From Spongiactinospora rosea (GTDB taxonomy: Bacteria > Actinomycetota > Actinomycetes > Streptosporangiales > Streptosporangiaceae): a stretch of DNA of 64,000 bases. Made by a program: the position numbers and the translations under genes. Below, in pieces: positions 26,755-36,409 of the stretch (position 1 is the stretch's first letter; every line of letters begins with the position of its first letter). The stretch covers positions 186,001 to 250,000 of the forward strand of contig NZ_QMEY01000004.1 of the NCBI RefSeq assembly GCF_003315795.1, read 5' to 3'. Under the pieces are notes generated by a model. It was not told the origin of the DNA and did not search any database. It saw nothing but the letters and a program-made list of their open reading frames with translations.

Positions 26755-29262
26755 CTACAATCGCGGATCGACCGGCTCGCTCTCCAGCGCCAGCACGGCG
26801 AACACCGGCTCGTGCACCCGCCACAGCGGCTCGCCCTCGGCCAGCCGGTGCAGCGCCTCCAGGCCGAGCGCGTGCTCGCGCAGCGCGAGCGAGCGCTTGC
26901 GGCCCAGGAACCGCCCGCGCAGCAGGTCCAGGCTCTCGGTGTAGTCGGGCCCGTAGACGATCCGCAGGTACTCCCGGCCGCGCACCTTCACGCCCGGCTG
27001 GACCCTCCCCCGCGTGAAGGACGCCGGTTTGACGACCATGCCCTCGCCGCCCGCCTCGGTCAGCTCCGTCCACCACCGCGTCGCCGCGGCGCGGGACTCC
27101 TCGGCCGCGAGATCGACGACCACGTGCCTGGTCGGCGCGATCAGTTCGGACTCGGCGCGGGCCAGCAGCGCCAGGTGCCAGGCGTGCGGCTCCTCCACGG
27201 CGGGGACGCGTCCCTCGCAGGCCAGGATATGGAAGGGCGCCAGACGTACGCCGGACAGGCCGTCCACCGGGCCGCAGTAGCGGGCATAGGCGTCACGGAA
27301 CAGGGCAGCGTTGGCCTGACGGCGCCGGGCGCGGTCCAGCGGCGTGCCCACATCCAGGCCGCGCCCGGCCGCCGCCGTCAGGGCCGCGACCGCCTCCGGC
27401 AGCGCGGCGCCCGCCGCCGCGCCGACCGACGCGTACTGCTCGCGGATCAGCCCGCCCGCCTTGGCCGACCAGGGCAGCAGCTCGCAGTCCAGGACCACCC
27501 AGTCGCCCAGCGTCTCCCACAGCGGCGCGAGATCCGCGCGCAGCCGCGTGACCAGCTCGTCCATCAGCACGGGGTCGGAGAAGAACGGGCGGCCGGTGCG
27601 CGTGTAGACCACGCCGGTCGTGCCGTCGTCCACGCCGAACCGCGCCGCGGCGGCCTCCGGCGTGCGGGCCAGCACGGCGACGGCGCGCGAGCCCATGTGC
27701 TTCTCCTCGCAGATCACCTCGCCGACGCCCGCGGCCTGGAACTCCGCGAACGCCTCGTCCGGGTGCTCCAGGTAGCCGTCCCTGGCGGAGGTCTCGCCCG
27801 GGGCCATGGTCGCCGGCAGGTACACCAGCCAGCGGGGATCGATGGCGAACCGGCTCATCACCTCCAGGGCGGCGGCGGAGTTCTCCTCGAAGATCTTGAG
27901 CCGCCCGCCGTACCGGGACTCGACGTACCGGGTGCCGGTCACGTCGCCGATGGCGAGCACGCCGGGGTCACGGCGGCCCGAGCCGCCGAGCGGGCGGACC
28001 GGCTCGTACCAGACCCGCTCGGCGGGCACCGAGACCACCTCCCGCGACGGGTAGCGCAGCGCGGTCAGCCGCCCGCCGAACACGCACCCGGTGTCCAGGC
28101 AGATGGTGTTGTTGACCCACTCGGTCTTCGGCACCGGGGTGTGGCCGTAGACGACCATGGCCCGCCCGCGGTACTCCTCGGCCCAGGGGTAGCGAACCGG
28201 GAGGCCGTACTCGTCGGTCTCGCCGGTGGTGTCGCCGTACAGGGCGAAGGAGCGCACCCGGCCGGACGCCCGCCCATGGTAGGGCTCCTTGAGCCCGGCG
28301 TGCGCCACCACCAGCCGCCCGCCGTCCAACTGGTAGTGGCTGATCAGGCCGTCGGTGAACCGCGCGGCCTCCGCGACGAACTCCGGCGGCTCGGCGCCGA
28401 GCTGCGTCAGTGACTCCTCCAGCCCGTGCGCGACCTTGACCTTGCGCCCGGCCAGCGCCCGGGACAGCTTCTGCTCGTGGTTGCCGGACACGCAGAGCGC
28501 GGTACCGGCCGCGACCATGCCCATCACCAGGCGCAGCACGCCCGGCGTGTCCGGGCCGCGGTCCACCAGGTCCCCGACGAACACCGCGGTGCGGCCCTCG
28601 GGGTGGCGCGCGCCCACCGCCCGCCCGCCGGACCGCTCGATCTCCCAGCCGAGCGTGCCGAGCAGCGTCTCCAGCTCCGATCGGCAGCCGTGGACGTCGC
28701 CGATGATGTCGAAAGGTCCGGTGAGGTGCCGTTTGTCGGTCCAGGCCGTCTCGCGGGTCACCGTGGCGGCGTCGATCTCGGCCACGCCGTGCAGTACGTG
28801 CACCCGCCGGAAGCCCTCCTTGGCGAGGCCGTTCATCGATCGGCGCAGCTCCTTGCGCTGCCGCACGATGACGTGGCGGCCGAAGTCGCGCTCCGGCCTG
28901 GCCTCGTTGCGCTCGGCCGCGACCTCCTCGGGCACGTCCAGGACGATCGCGTCCACCAGTACGTCGTGCGCCTTGGCCAGTTCGATCAGCGATCTGCGGT
29001 CGTTGCGCTGCACGCTGGTGGCGTCCACCACGGTGAGCAGGCCACGGCGCAGCCGGGTGGCGGCGATGTAGCGCAGCACGTCGAAGGCGTCGCGGCTGGC
29101 GGACTGGTCGTTCTCGTCGTCGGAGACCAGGCCCCGGCAGAAGTCGGAGGAGATCACCTCGGTCGGCGCGAAGTGGCGGGCGGCGAACGTGGACTTGCCA
29201 CTGCCCGACACCCCGACCAGCACCACGAGCGACAGCTCCGGAACACTCACCTCGGCGCTCAT
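26755..29262 (-). CDS. pnkp: Polynucleotide kinase-phosphatase (RNA repair)
   Basis: An 835-residue three-domain enzyme that heals and seals broken RNA together with Hen1. Domain 1 is a 5' polynucleotide kinase (P-loop GVSGSGKST near residue 18). Domain 2 is a metallophosphoesterase 2',3' phosphatase (FDIIGDVHGC, FVGDLVDRGPDT, SGNHEQKL). Domain 3 is a ligase-type adenylyltransferase with the nucleotidyl lysine in EEKHMGSRAV. Length and order match clostridial Pnkp. The frame is open upstream but only as a shadow of hen1; the real ATG overlaps the hen1 stop by 1 bp (TGATG). Confidence 0.96.
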   Translation of the reverse strand: MSAEVSVPELSLVVLVGVSGSGKSTFAARHFAPTEVISSDFCRGLVSDDENDQSASRDAFDVLRYIAATRLRRGLLTVVDATSVQRNDRRSLIELAKAHDVLVDAIVLDVPEEVAAERNEARPERDFGRHVIVRQRKELRRSMNGLAKEGFRRVHVLHGVAEIDAATVTRETAWTDKRHLTGPFDIIGDVHGCRSELETLLGTLGWEIERSGGRAVGARHPEGRTAVFVGDLVDRGPDTPGVLRLVMGMVAAGTALCVSGNHEQKLSRALAGRKVKVAHGLEESLTQLGAEPPEFVAEAARFTDGLISHYQLDGGRLVVAHAGLKEPYHGRASGRVRSFALYGDTTGETDEYGLPVRYPWAEEYRGRAMVVYGHTPVPKTEWVNNTICLDTGCVFGGRLTALRYPSREVVSVPAERVWYEPVRPLGGSGRRDPGVLAIGDVTGTRYVESRYGGRLKIFEENSAAALEVMSRFAIDPRWLVYLPATMAPGETSARDGYLEHPDEAFAEFQAAGVGEVICEEKHMGSRAVAVLARTPEAAAARFGVDDGTTGVVYTRTGRPFFSDPVLMDELVTRLRADLAPLWETLGDWVVLDCELLPWSAKAGGLIREQYASVGAAAGAALPEAVAALTAAAGRGLDVGTPLDRARRRQANAALFRDAYARYCGPVDGLSGVRLAPFHILACEGRVPAVEEPHAWHLALLARAESELIAPTRHVVVDLAAEESRAAATRWWTELTEAGGEGMVVKPASFTRGRVQPGVKVRGREYLRIVYGPDYTESLDLLRGRFLGRKRSLALREHALGLEALHRLAEGEPLWRVHEPVFAVLALESEPVDPRL

Positions 29263-30698
29263 CAACGCACCCCCTCCTGCTCGCGCCCCGCCCGGGCGAA
29301 GATCACCATCTGGGTCGGCGGCCCCACCTCGGGGTCCGGCTCGCCGACCGGCCGGAACGTGATGTCGTAGCCGTACCGCTCGGCGGCGGCGCGCGCCCAG
29401 ACGGCGAACTCCGCGCGGCTCCATTCGAAGCGGTGGTCGCTGTGGCGGTGCCCGGTCAGCCACTCGTAGCGGACGTTGTACTCGGCGTTGGGCGTGGTCA
29501 CGATCACGTGCCCGGGGCGGGCCTGGCCGAGCACGACCCGTTCCAGCGCGGCCAGCCTGGGCGGGTCGACGTGCTCGATGACCTCCATGAGCACCGCCGC
29601 GTCGAAACCGGCGATCCGGTCGTCCGTGTAGGTGAGCGCGCCCTGGAACAGCTCCAGCCGGCCGCGCTGGGCGTCGGGCATGCGGTCCAGGCCGAGCCGG
29701 CGCCGGGCCACCATGAGGGCGTGGGCCGACACGTCCATGGCCGCGATCCTGCCGAACTCCGGCCGCTTGAGCAGGTCGGCGACCAGCGCGCCGGAGCCGC
29801 AGCCGAGGTCGGCCACGCTGCGCGCGCCGACGTCCGTGAGCGCGGCGAGGACCGCCTCCCTGCGCAGCGCGCTGAGCGGCCTGACGGGTGGCGGCTCTTC
29901 GCCGGGCGGCTGGGGCTCGGCCTCCTCCTCGACGGGCGGGGCCAGGGTCTCCTCGACCTCGTCGCCGAGTTCGGCGAGCCTGGCCAGGGCGGTGCGCTGG
30001 AGCGCCCGGCGCCTGCCCAGGTAGCGGCGGGCGATCAGGGCGCGTTCGGGGTGCCCGGCCAGCCAGCCCTCCCCCGCGCGGATCAGCTTGTCCACCTCGT
30101 CGGCGGCGATCCAGTAGTGCTTGGCGTCGTCCAGGACCGGGAGCAGGACGTACAGGTGGTTCAGGGCGTCGGCCAGCCGTACCTCGCCGTGCAGGACCAG
30201 CCGCACGTAGCGGGAGTCGCCCCACTCGGGAAAGGCCGGGTCCAGCGGCACGGCCTGCGCCTCGACCCGCCAGCCCAGCGGCTCGAACAGGCTCCGGGCC
30301 AGTTCGGGCCCGCCGCGGCAGGGCAGCGCGGGCAGCGTGATCGTGAGCGGCAGCGGCCGGGCCGCGGCCTCGGGGCGGGCGTCGCAGCGGCCCGCGCGGG
30401 CGGTGCGGAAGACGTCGCCGAGGGCGACGGCGAGCAGCGAGGAGGCCGCGTACGGCCGGTCGTTGACGTACTGGCCGAGCGAGAAGTCCGGCGAGGTACG
30501 GCCGCGCGTGCGCGCCAGGCGCACCGGGTCGACGTCCAGCATCAACGCGGCAGTGCAGCGCTCCTCGTCCGCCTCGGGGTAGAACACCAGCGCGGTGCCG
30601 AAGGACTGCCCGAACTCCTGCACCCGGTCGGGATGCTTGTGCAGCAGGAATCCGAGGTCGGTGGCCGGGGGCGCGGTGGTCGAGATCGTGAGCAGCAC
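29262..30698 (-). CDS. hen1: 3' terminal RNA ribose 2'-O-methyltransferase Hen1
   Basis: A 478-residue bacterial Hen1. The N-terminal half (from MLLTISTTAPPATDLGFLLHKHPDRVQEF) is the ligase-activating domain that docks onto Pnkp. The C-terminal half is a SAM methyltransferase with VADLGCGSGALVADLL and the metal-binding EVIEHVDPPRLAALE ... VIVTTPNAEYNVRYE. It methylates the 3' end at the repair junction so the same site cannot be cut again. A proline-rich linker (about 265-285) separates the halves. Operon with pnkp, overlapping by 1 bp. Confidence 0.95.
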   Translation of the reverse strand: MLLTISTTAPPATDLGFLLHKHPDRVQEFGQSFGTALVFYPEADEERCTAALMLDVDPVRLARTRGRTSPDFSLGQYVNDRPYAASSLLAVALGDVFRTARAGRCDARPEAAARPLPLTITLPALPCRGGPELARSLFEPLGWRVEAQAVPLDPAFPEWGDSRYVRLVLHGEVRLADALNHLYVLLPVLDDAKHYWIAADEVDKLIRAGEGWLAGHPERALIARRYLGRRRALQRTALARLAELGDEVEETLAPPVEEEAEPQPPGEEPPPVRPLSALRREAVLAALTDVGARSVADLGCGSGALVADLLKRPEFGRIAAMDVSAHALMVARRRLGLDRMPDAQRGRLELFQGALTYTDDRIAGFDAAVLMEVIEHVDPPRLAALERVVLGQARPGHVIVTTPNAEYNVRYEWLTGHRHSDHRFEWSRAEFAVWARAAAERYGYDITFRPVGEPDPEVGPPTQMVIFARAGREQEGVR

Positions 30699-30790
30699 GC
30701 TGGACAGTCTGGCGTACCGTGCGGAGGCCCCGCGACCGCATAAGACCCGGTATGGCCCGGGATATCAGCGTTTCGGGTGATTCGTGGTGA

Positions 30791-30820
30791 AAGGCCGGTA
30801 CGGCGTTCCGTACCGGCCTT
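30791..30820 (-). terminator. Strong hairpin terminator after the LLM oxidoreductase gene
   Basis: AAGGCCGGTACGG and CCGTACCGGCCTT form a perfect 13-bp stem with a 4-nt loop (CGTT), 7 nt beyond the stop codon. It separates this gene from hen1. Confidence 0.88.
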
Positions 30821-30827
30821 CCAGGCG

Positions 30828-31751
30828 TCACACGTGCGGCAGGACGTCCGACGCGATCAGCTCCAGGTGGTCCAGGTCGGCCATGTCGAGCACCTGGAGG
30901 TAGATCCGCTCGCACCCGGCGCCGGCGAACCCGCCGATCTTCTCGACCAGCTCCTCCGGCGTGCCGGCCAGGCCGTTCGTGCGCAGCTCGCCCACCTCGC
31001 GCCCGATGGCGGCGGCCCGGCGCTCGACCTCCCGCTCGTCCTTGCCGCAGCACACCACCTGGGCGGCGGAGTAGATCAGCCGATCCCGGCCGGCCTCCTC
31101 ACACGCCGCCGTCACGCGGTCATAGGCGGCCTTGGTGTCGTCGAGCACGGCGAAGGGGACGTTGAACTCGTCGGCGAACGCGGCGGCCAGCCGTGGCGTC
31201 CTGCGCGGGCCCAGCCCGCCGACGATGATCGGCGGGCGCGGGTTCTGCACCGGCTTGGGCAGCGCGGGCGAGTCGGCCAGCCGGTAGTGGCTGCCGTCGA
31301 AGGAGTAGGACTCGCCGACCGGCGTGCCCCACAGGCCGGTCACGATCTCCAGCTGCTCCTCCAGCTTGGCGAAGCGCTCGCCGAACGGCGGGAACGGGAT
31401 GCCGTAGGCGGTGTGCTCCGGGTCGTACCAGCCGGTGCCGAGCCCCAGCTCCACCCGCCCGCCGCTCATCTGGTCGACCTGCGCGACACTGATCGCCAGC
31501 ACGCCGGGCAGCCGGAACGTCGCCGAGCTGACGAGCGTGCCGAGCCTGATCGTGGACGTCTCCCGGGCCAGGCCGGCGAGCGTCACCCACGAGTCGGTCG
31601 GCCCGGGCAGCGGGTCGGTGTCGCCCATGACCAGATAGTGGTCGGAACGGAAGAAGGCATCGAATCCCAGCCGCTCGGCGGCCCTGGCGACCTGGAGCTG
31701 GTCGTCGTAGGTGGCGCCCTGCTGCGGTTCGACGAAGATCCTCAATTTCAT
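30828..31751 (-). CDS. LLM-class, probably F420-dependent oxidoreductase
   Basis: A 307-residue luciferase-like (TIM-barrel) oxidoreductase. Landmarks are MKLRIFVEPQQGATYDDQLQVARAAERLGFDAFFRSDHY at the N-terminus, STIRLGTLVSSATFRLPGVLAISVAQVDQMSGGRVELGLGTGWYDPEH, and PPIIVGGLGPRRTPRLAA. This is the type usually assigned to F420 binding in actinobacteria, though FMN use cannot be excluded. Substrate unknown. The ATG is clear by the barrel's first strand. Confidence 0.9.
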   Translation of the reverse strand: MKLRIFVEPQQGATYDDQLQVARAAERLGFDAFFRSDHYLVMGDTDPLPGPTDSWVTLAGLARETSTIRLGTLVSSATFRLPGVLAISVAQVDQMSGGRVELGLGTGWYDPEHTAYGIPFPPFGERFAKLEEQLEIVTGLWGTPVGESYSFDGSHYRLADSPALPKPVQNPRPPIIVGGLGPRRTPRLAAAFADEFNVPFAVLDDTKAAYDRVTAACEEAGRDRLIYSAAQVVCCGKDEREVERRAAAIGREVGELRTNGLAGTPEELVEKIGGFAGAGCERIYLQVLDMADLDHLELIASDVLPHV

Positions 31752-31895
31752 ACGTCGATTATCCGTGCAAATGGACCGTATCCATGGAGTGACCCCCGTA
31801 CCCGTACGAGTACTTGCTAACCTTCGACCTTGGTACACAGGGTAGCCGCTCGGGCACATGCGGCGACCGTCGCATGCCGGAAGGAGAGCACGTTG

Positions 31896-32939
31896 ATGAG
31901 GGAGCGGCTGCCGGGCACCCCGCCGCGGCCCGTGGTCGCCCTGGCGTTCGTGCTGCTCTTCGCGACCACCGGCGCGGTTCTCGCGCTGCTGCCCGGCCCG
32001 CGCGCCGCCGCCGGTCTCGGGCCCTTCGGGGCGGGGGGCCTCCCGGTCACCTCGGCCGCTGAGGTGACCGGCATGGAGCGGCCCCGCAGGCTGGTCGTGC
32101 AGCCGATCCGCACCGGCCCAGAAGGATTCGTGGTGTTCGTGGACACCGCCCGTTACCCGGGGCTCGGCCTGTCCGCGGTGATGCGGCGCTCGGGCGCGCG
32201 GTGGTTCGCCCTCGGCCACCTCACCACGGGCGGGGCCGATCGGTGCCTGCCGCGCTGGGGCGGCGTACGCGACCTCGGCGACGCCCCGGTGGCCGACGCG
32301 CTCGCGCGGGTCAGGGCGCTGGGCGGCGACGCCGCGCCCTCCCTCGGCGGCCCCGGCGGCCCCGAGCCCGCCCTCACCTGCCCGCGGGTGGCCGACCTCA
32401 CCGCCGCGTACCGGCGGGTCGTGGACACCCTCGACGCCACCCATCTCGACTTCGAGATCGACGGCGGCGATGACGAGGACGGGAAGGTCGCCGCCCGCCG
32501 GGCGCGGGCGCTGGCCGCGCTCAAGCGCGAGGCGGCCGGTGCGGGACGACGGCTGACCGTCGGGTTCTCGCTGCGCCTGACCGCCACCGGGCTGTCGGCG
32601 GCCGACCAGCGGCTGCTCGCCGCGTCCGGCCCGGTCGACACGGTCGACCTACTGGTGCCGTTCCGCCCGCGGCCGGGCGGGGAGCACCTGCGCGCGCTCG
32701 CCGCCTCGATCCGCCTGGCCCAGGCCCAGATCGCCACCGCGTTCGGCCTGCCCGCAGGAGAGGACGCCTGGCGGCGCATCGGGCTGACTCCCGTGCTGCG
32801 CGAGACCGCCGACCTCACCCTCATGGACGCCAGGAAGCTCGCCGGTTACGCGCGCCGCAGAGACCTCGCCTGGCTGTCGGTCCGCGGCGCCCGCCCCGCC
32901 CTCGACGTCGCCAGGGTCCTGGCCCACGCCCTGCGCTGA
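31896..32939 (+). CDS. Exported protein with GH18/chitinase-like barrel features
   Basis: A 347-residue protein with an N-terminal membrane/signal segment (PPRPVVALAFVLLFATTGAVLALL). The downstream sequence alternates strands and helices (LVVQPIRTG, LDFEIDGGDDEDGK, GRRLTVGFSLRLTATGL, TVDLLVPFRP). THLDFEID resembles the GH18 catalytic strand (DxxDxD/E), but the full DGxDxDxE motif is not present, so catalysis is doubtful. AAGGAG lies upstream of the chosen ATG. No close family recognised. Confidence 0.7.
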   Translation: MRERLPGTPPRPVVALAFVLLFATTGAVLALLPGPRAAAGLGPFGAGGLPVTSAAEVTGMERPRRLVVQPIRTGPEGFVVFVDTARYPGLGLSAVMRRSGARWFALGHLTTGGADRCLPRWGGVRDLGDAPVADALARVRALGGDAAPSLGGPGGPEPALTCPRVADLTAAYRRVVDTLDATHLDFEIDGGDDEDGKVAARRARALAALKREAAGAGRRLTVGFSLRLTATGLSAADQRLLAASGPVDTVDLLVPFRPRPGGEHLRALAASIRLAQAQIATAFGLPAGEDAWRRIGLTPVLRETADLTLMDARKLAGYARRRDLAWLSVRGARPALDVARVLAHALR

Positions 32940-32955
32940 CCTGCGGCGCGGGGTG

Positions 32956-34197
32956 CTACCGGCGGGTCAGGTGCGCCACGCACTCGACGTGGTGGGTCAT
33001 CGGGAAGGCGTCGAAGGCGCGCAGGCCGGCCAGTTCGTAGCCGAGGCCGCCGAACAGCGCGATGTCCCTGGCCAGGGTGGCGGGGTCGCAGGAGACGTAG
33101 ACGATCCGGGCGGGCGACAGCGCGGCGATGCCGCCGGTCACGCCCTGGCCCAGCCCGGTGCGCGGCGGATCGGCCACCACGAGGTCGGCCGCGTCCATCT
33201 TGCCGAGGGCGTGGTCCACGTTCGCCCGCTCGATCCGGACCTGGGGGAGGTCGCGCAGGTTGCGGCGGGCGTCGCGGACTGCGGCGGCGTCGGACTCCAC
33301 GCCCGTCACCGCGCCCTCGTGGCCGACCGCCTCGGCCAGCGCGGCGGTGAACAGGCCCGCGCCGCAGTACAGGTCGATGACGCGCTCGCCGGGCCGCGCG
33401 GCGGCGAAGCCCAGGACCGCCTCGGACAGCGCGTCCGCGGCCCCCGGGTGCACCTGCCAGAACCCGCTGCCGGTCACCTCGAACTCTCGCCCACCGGCCC
33501 GCTCACGGACGCCGCCCCGGCCCCTGACGGCCTCGGTACGGCCCCGGCCGTGGTCCACCAGCACCGCCGCGGGCGCGTCGAGATCCGGTACGGCGACGCC
33601 CCTGCGGCCCTTCGGGGTGACCACCACGGCGCGGTCTCCGGCCGAGGAGGCGATCACCTCCACGGCCGACGCGCCGCGCCAGGACTTGGTCTCCACCCCG
33701 GCGGCCTCCGCCTCGGGGTGCGTGATCAGGCACGCGTCCACCGGCTCGACCGTGTGGGAGCGGTGCCTGCGCAGCCCCGCCACGCCGTCCTGGCGTACCG
33801 CGAACCGCACACGGGTGCGCCAGCCGAGGCCGCCGGGCGCGCCGGGCACCTCCTCCACGACGACCTCGCGCTCGATCCCGGCGAGCCGCTTGAGCTGTTC
33901 GGCGACCACCGCCGCCTTCAGCAGGCGCTGCGCGGGCAGCGCGGCGTGCTGCCAGTCGCACCCGCCGCAGCGGCCGGGACCGGCGTAGGGGCAGGGCGGG
34001 GTCACCCGGTCGGGCGAGGGCTCGACGATTTCCACGGCGTCGGCCCGCAGGAAGCGCGAGGTCTCCTCGGTCACCCGGGCGCGCACCCGCTCGCCGGGCA
34101 GCGCGTGCCGTACGAACACGACCCGGCCCTCGTGCCGCCCCACGCACCAGCCGCCGTGCGCCACACGTTCGACCTTCACGTCCAGAAGTTCTTCCAT
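32956..34197 (-). CDS. TRAM-domain class I SAM RNA methyltransferase (TrmA/RlmD-like)
   Basis: A 413-residue RNA uracil-5 methyltransferase. The N-terminal 60 residues are a TRAM RNA-binding domain (VERVAHGGWCVGRHEGRVVFVRHALPGERV). A cysteine cluster (CPYAGPGRCGGCDWQHA plus the later DACLITH) fits an RlmD-type 4Fe-4S site. SAM motifs VIDLYCGAGLFTAALAEAVG and VVADPPRTGLG are followed by the catalytic cysteine in YVSCDPATLARD. The target RNA is not identified. The ATG overlaps the permease stop; a GTG one codon earlier is an alternative. Matches Rv2689c in recalled mycobacterial gene order. Confidence 0.92.
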   Translation of the reverse strand: MEELLDVKVERVAHGGWCVGRHEGRVVFVRHALPGERVRARVTEETSRFLRADAVEIVEPSPDRVTPPCPYAGPGRCGGCDWQHAALPAQRLLKAAVVAEQLKRLAGIEREVVVEEVPGAPGGLGWRTRVRFAVRQDGVAGLRRHRSHTVEPVDACLITHPEAEAAGVETKSWRGASAVEVIASSAGDRAVVVTPKGRRGVAVPDLDAPAAVLVDHGRGRTEAVRGRGGVRERAGGREFEVTGSGFWQVHPGAADALSEAVLGFAAARPGERVIDLYCGAGLFTAALAEAVGHEGAVTGVESDAAAVRDARRNLRDLPQVRIERANVDHALGKMDAADLVVADPPRTGLGQGVTGGIAALSPARIVYVSCDPATLARDIALFGGLGYELAGLRAFDAFPMTHHVECVAHLTRR

Positions 34198-36236
34198 CAC
34201 GATCCCGGTTGCTCATCGCGGGACGGCCCGTCCCAGGGGCGGCGCACCGCGCCGGCGGCGAAGGGCTCCGGCCTGCCCTTGAGGCGCAGTGAGGAGTGCA
34301 GTTGCCAGGGGACGCTGGTCACCATGACGCCCGGCATGAACAGCAGCCGGCCCTTCAGCCGCAGCGCGCTCTGGTTGTGCAGGACGTGCTCCCACCAGTG
34401 GCCGACGACGTATTCGGGAATATAGACGGTCACCACGTCGCGGGGCGAACGGCGGCGGAGGTCCTTGACGTACTGGAGGATGGGCCGGGTGATCTCCCGG
34501 TACGGCGAGTCGAGGATCTTCAGTGGCACCGGCACACCGAGCCGTTCCCACTCCTCGGCCAGGGCCTCGGACTCGCGGGCGTCCACGGCCACCGTGACCG
34601 CCTCCAGCGAGCTGGGCCGGGTGGCGCGGGCGTAGGCGACGGCCCGCAGCGTGGGCTTGTGGATCTTGGAGATCAGCACGATCACGTGGTTGCGGGCGGG
34701 CAGGGTCTGCTCGGTCACCTCGCCCTCGGCGGGCAGCGCGAGCTCCTGGGTGACGTGGTCGTAGTGGGTGCGGATGCTCTTCATGATCCCGAACAGCACC
34801 GGCATCGCGAGCACCACGATCCACGCGCCCAGCATGAACTTGGTGATCAGCACGACCACCAGCACCAGCCCGGTCAGGATGGCGCCGAAGCCGTTGATGA
34901 GCCGGGAGCGCTGCATGCGCCGCCGCGCGGGCAGCTCGGTCTCGGTGCGCAGCAGGCGGGTCCAGTGGATGACCATGCCGGTCTGGCTGAGCGTGAACGA
35001 CACGAACACGCCGACGATGTACAGGTGGACCAGCGCGCTCGGGTTCGCGTCGAAGACGAAGATCAGCAGGCAGGCGAAGGCGGCGAGCAGGATGATCCCG
35101 TTGGAGAACGCCAGCCGGTCGCCCCGGGTGTGGAGCTGCCGGGGCAGGAAGCGGTCCTGGGCGAGGATGGAGCCGAGCACCGGGAAGCCGTTGAAGGCGG
35201 TGTTGGCGGCCAGGAAGAGGACCAGCGCGGTGATCGCGCTGATGTAGATGAACCCGGGCGAGCCCGGCCCGAAGACGGCCGAGGCCACCGAGGGCAGGAT
35301 CGGGTCGTTGGTGTACCCGGGACCGGCGGGCCTGCCGTCGATGAGCAGGTGGGTCGGAGGGTTCTCGGCCGCCTTGACGCCGGAGGCCAGCGCGAGCGCC
35401 ACCACGCCCGCGAACATCGACACCGCGATGAGGCCCATCATCAGCAGCGTGGTGGCCGCGTTGCGGCTCTTGGGCTTGCGGAACGCCGGTACGCCGTTGC
35501 TGATCGCCTCGACGCCGGTCAGCGCGGCGCAGCCGTTGGAGAAGGCGCGCAGCAGCATGAACGCGAGCGCCAGCCCGGCCAGGGGGCCGGTCTGCTCGGG
35601 GACCACGGTGTAGTCGGCGCTGGGCGCGCGCAGTTCCTCGCCGAGCACGCCGATCTGCAGCAGGCCCCAGGCGATCATGCCGAGCACGCCGATGACGAAG
35701 GCGTAGGTGGGGATGGCGAAGAACGTCCCGGACTCACGGATGCCGCGCAGGTTCATCACCGTCAGCAGGGTCACCATGGCGATGGCGATGGCGACCTTGT
35801 GCTCGGCCACGAACGGGATGGCCGACCCGATGTTGTCCACGCCGGAGGAGACCGACACCGCCACCGTCAGCACGTAGTCCACCAGCAGCGCGCTGGCGAC
35901 GGTGATGCCCGCGTTCGGGCCGAGGTTGGTCATGGCGACCTCGTAGTCGCCGCCGCCGCTCGGGTAGGCGTGCACGGTCTGGCGGTAGGAGGCGACCACC
36001 GTGAACATCAGCACGACGATGGCCGCGGCGATCCAGGGAGAGTACAGGTAGGCCACGGCGCCGCCGACCGAGAGCGCGACCAGGATCTCCAGGGGGGCGT
36101 ACGCGACCGACGACAGGGGGTCGCTCGCGAACACCGGCAGCGCGATGCGTTTGGGCAGCAACTGCTCGTGCAGCTGGGTGCTGCGCAGCGCCCGGCCGAC
36201 GAGGAGCCGCTTGGCGGCATCGGTCACTTTAGACAC
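34197..36236 (-). CDS. APC-type permease with large C-terminal domain (Rv2690c-like)
   Basis: A 679-residue membrane protein with about 12 helices over residues 30-490 (first helix PVFASDPLSSVAYAPLEILVAL; GGGDYEVAMTNLGPNAG) and a cytoplasmic C-terminal domain of about 190 residues (NHVIVLISKIHKPTLRAVAYARA, VTVYIPEYVVGHWWEHVLHNQ). This type lies next to the ceoBC/trkA genes in many actinobacteria and is proposed to be a K+ or amino-acid transporter. The GTG start ((M)SKVTDAAKRL) is chosen because the preceding frame is proline-rich shadow. Divergent from the two TrkA genes. Confidence 0.9.
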   Translation of the reverse strand: MSKVTDAAKRLLVGRALRSTQLHEQLLPKRIALPVFASDPLSSVAYAPLEILVALSVGGAVAYLYSPWIAAAIVVLMFTVVASYRQTVHAYPSGGGDYEVAMTNLGPNAGITVASALLVDYVLTVAVSVSSGVDNIGSAIPFVAEHKVAIAIAMVTLLTVMNLRGIRESGTFFAIPTYAFVIGVLGMIAWGLLQIGVLGEELRAPSADYTVVPEQTGPLAGLALAFMLLRAFSNGCAALTGVEAISNGVPAFRKPKSRNAATTLLMMGLIAVSMFAGVVALALASGVKAAENPPTHLLIDGRPAGPGYTNDPILPSVASAVFGPGSPGFIYISAITALVLFLAANTAFNGFPVLGSILAQDRFLPRQLHTRGDRLAFSNGIILLAAFACLLIFVFDANPSALVHLYIVGVFVSFTLSQTGMVIHWTRLLRTETELPARRRMQRSRLINGFGAILTGLVLVVVLITKFMLGAWIVVLAMPVLFGIMKSIRTHYDHVTQELALPAEGEVTEQTLPARNHVIVLISKIHKPTLRAVAYARATRPSSLEAVTVAVDARESEALAEEWERLGVPVPLKILDSPYREITRPILQYVKDLRRRSPRDVVTVYIPEYVVGHWWEHVLHNQSALRLKGRLLFMPGVMVTSVPWQLHSSLRLKGRPEPFAAGAVRRPWDGPSRDEQPGS

Positions 36237-36409
36237 GCCTGACGATGGTAGCCGGACCGGCTGACCGGCAGGTTGACCGGCAGGCCGCGAGGTGGGCGGG
36301 TTCTCGGCCGGACGGCGGGCTCCCGGCACTGCCGCGCCGCTCCCCGGACGGTCCATACTTGTCAGAGGCACGAATCGGTCCGCCTCAATCGAGCCAGCGG
36401 CGGGGGAGA

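Noticed and set aside
29262..31053. Long leftward open frame continuing upstream of pnkp
   Set aside because: It is the antisense/other-frame shadow of hen1 and the spacer: arginine- and proline-rich, no motifs; the P-loop protein clearly begins at MSAEVSVPEL.
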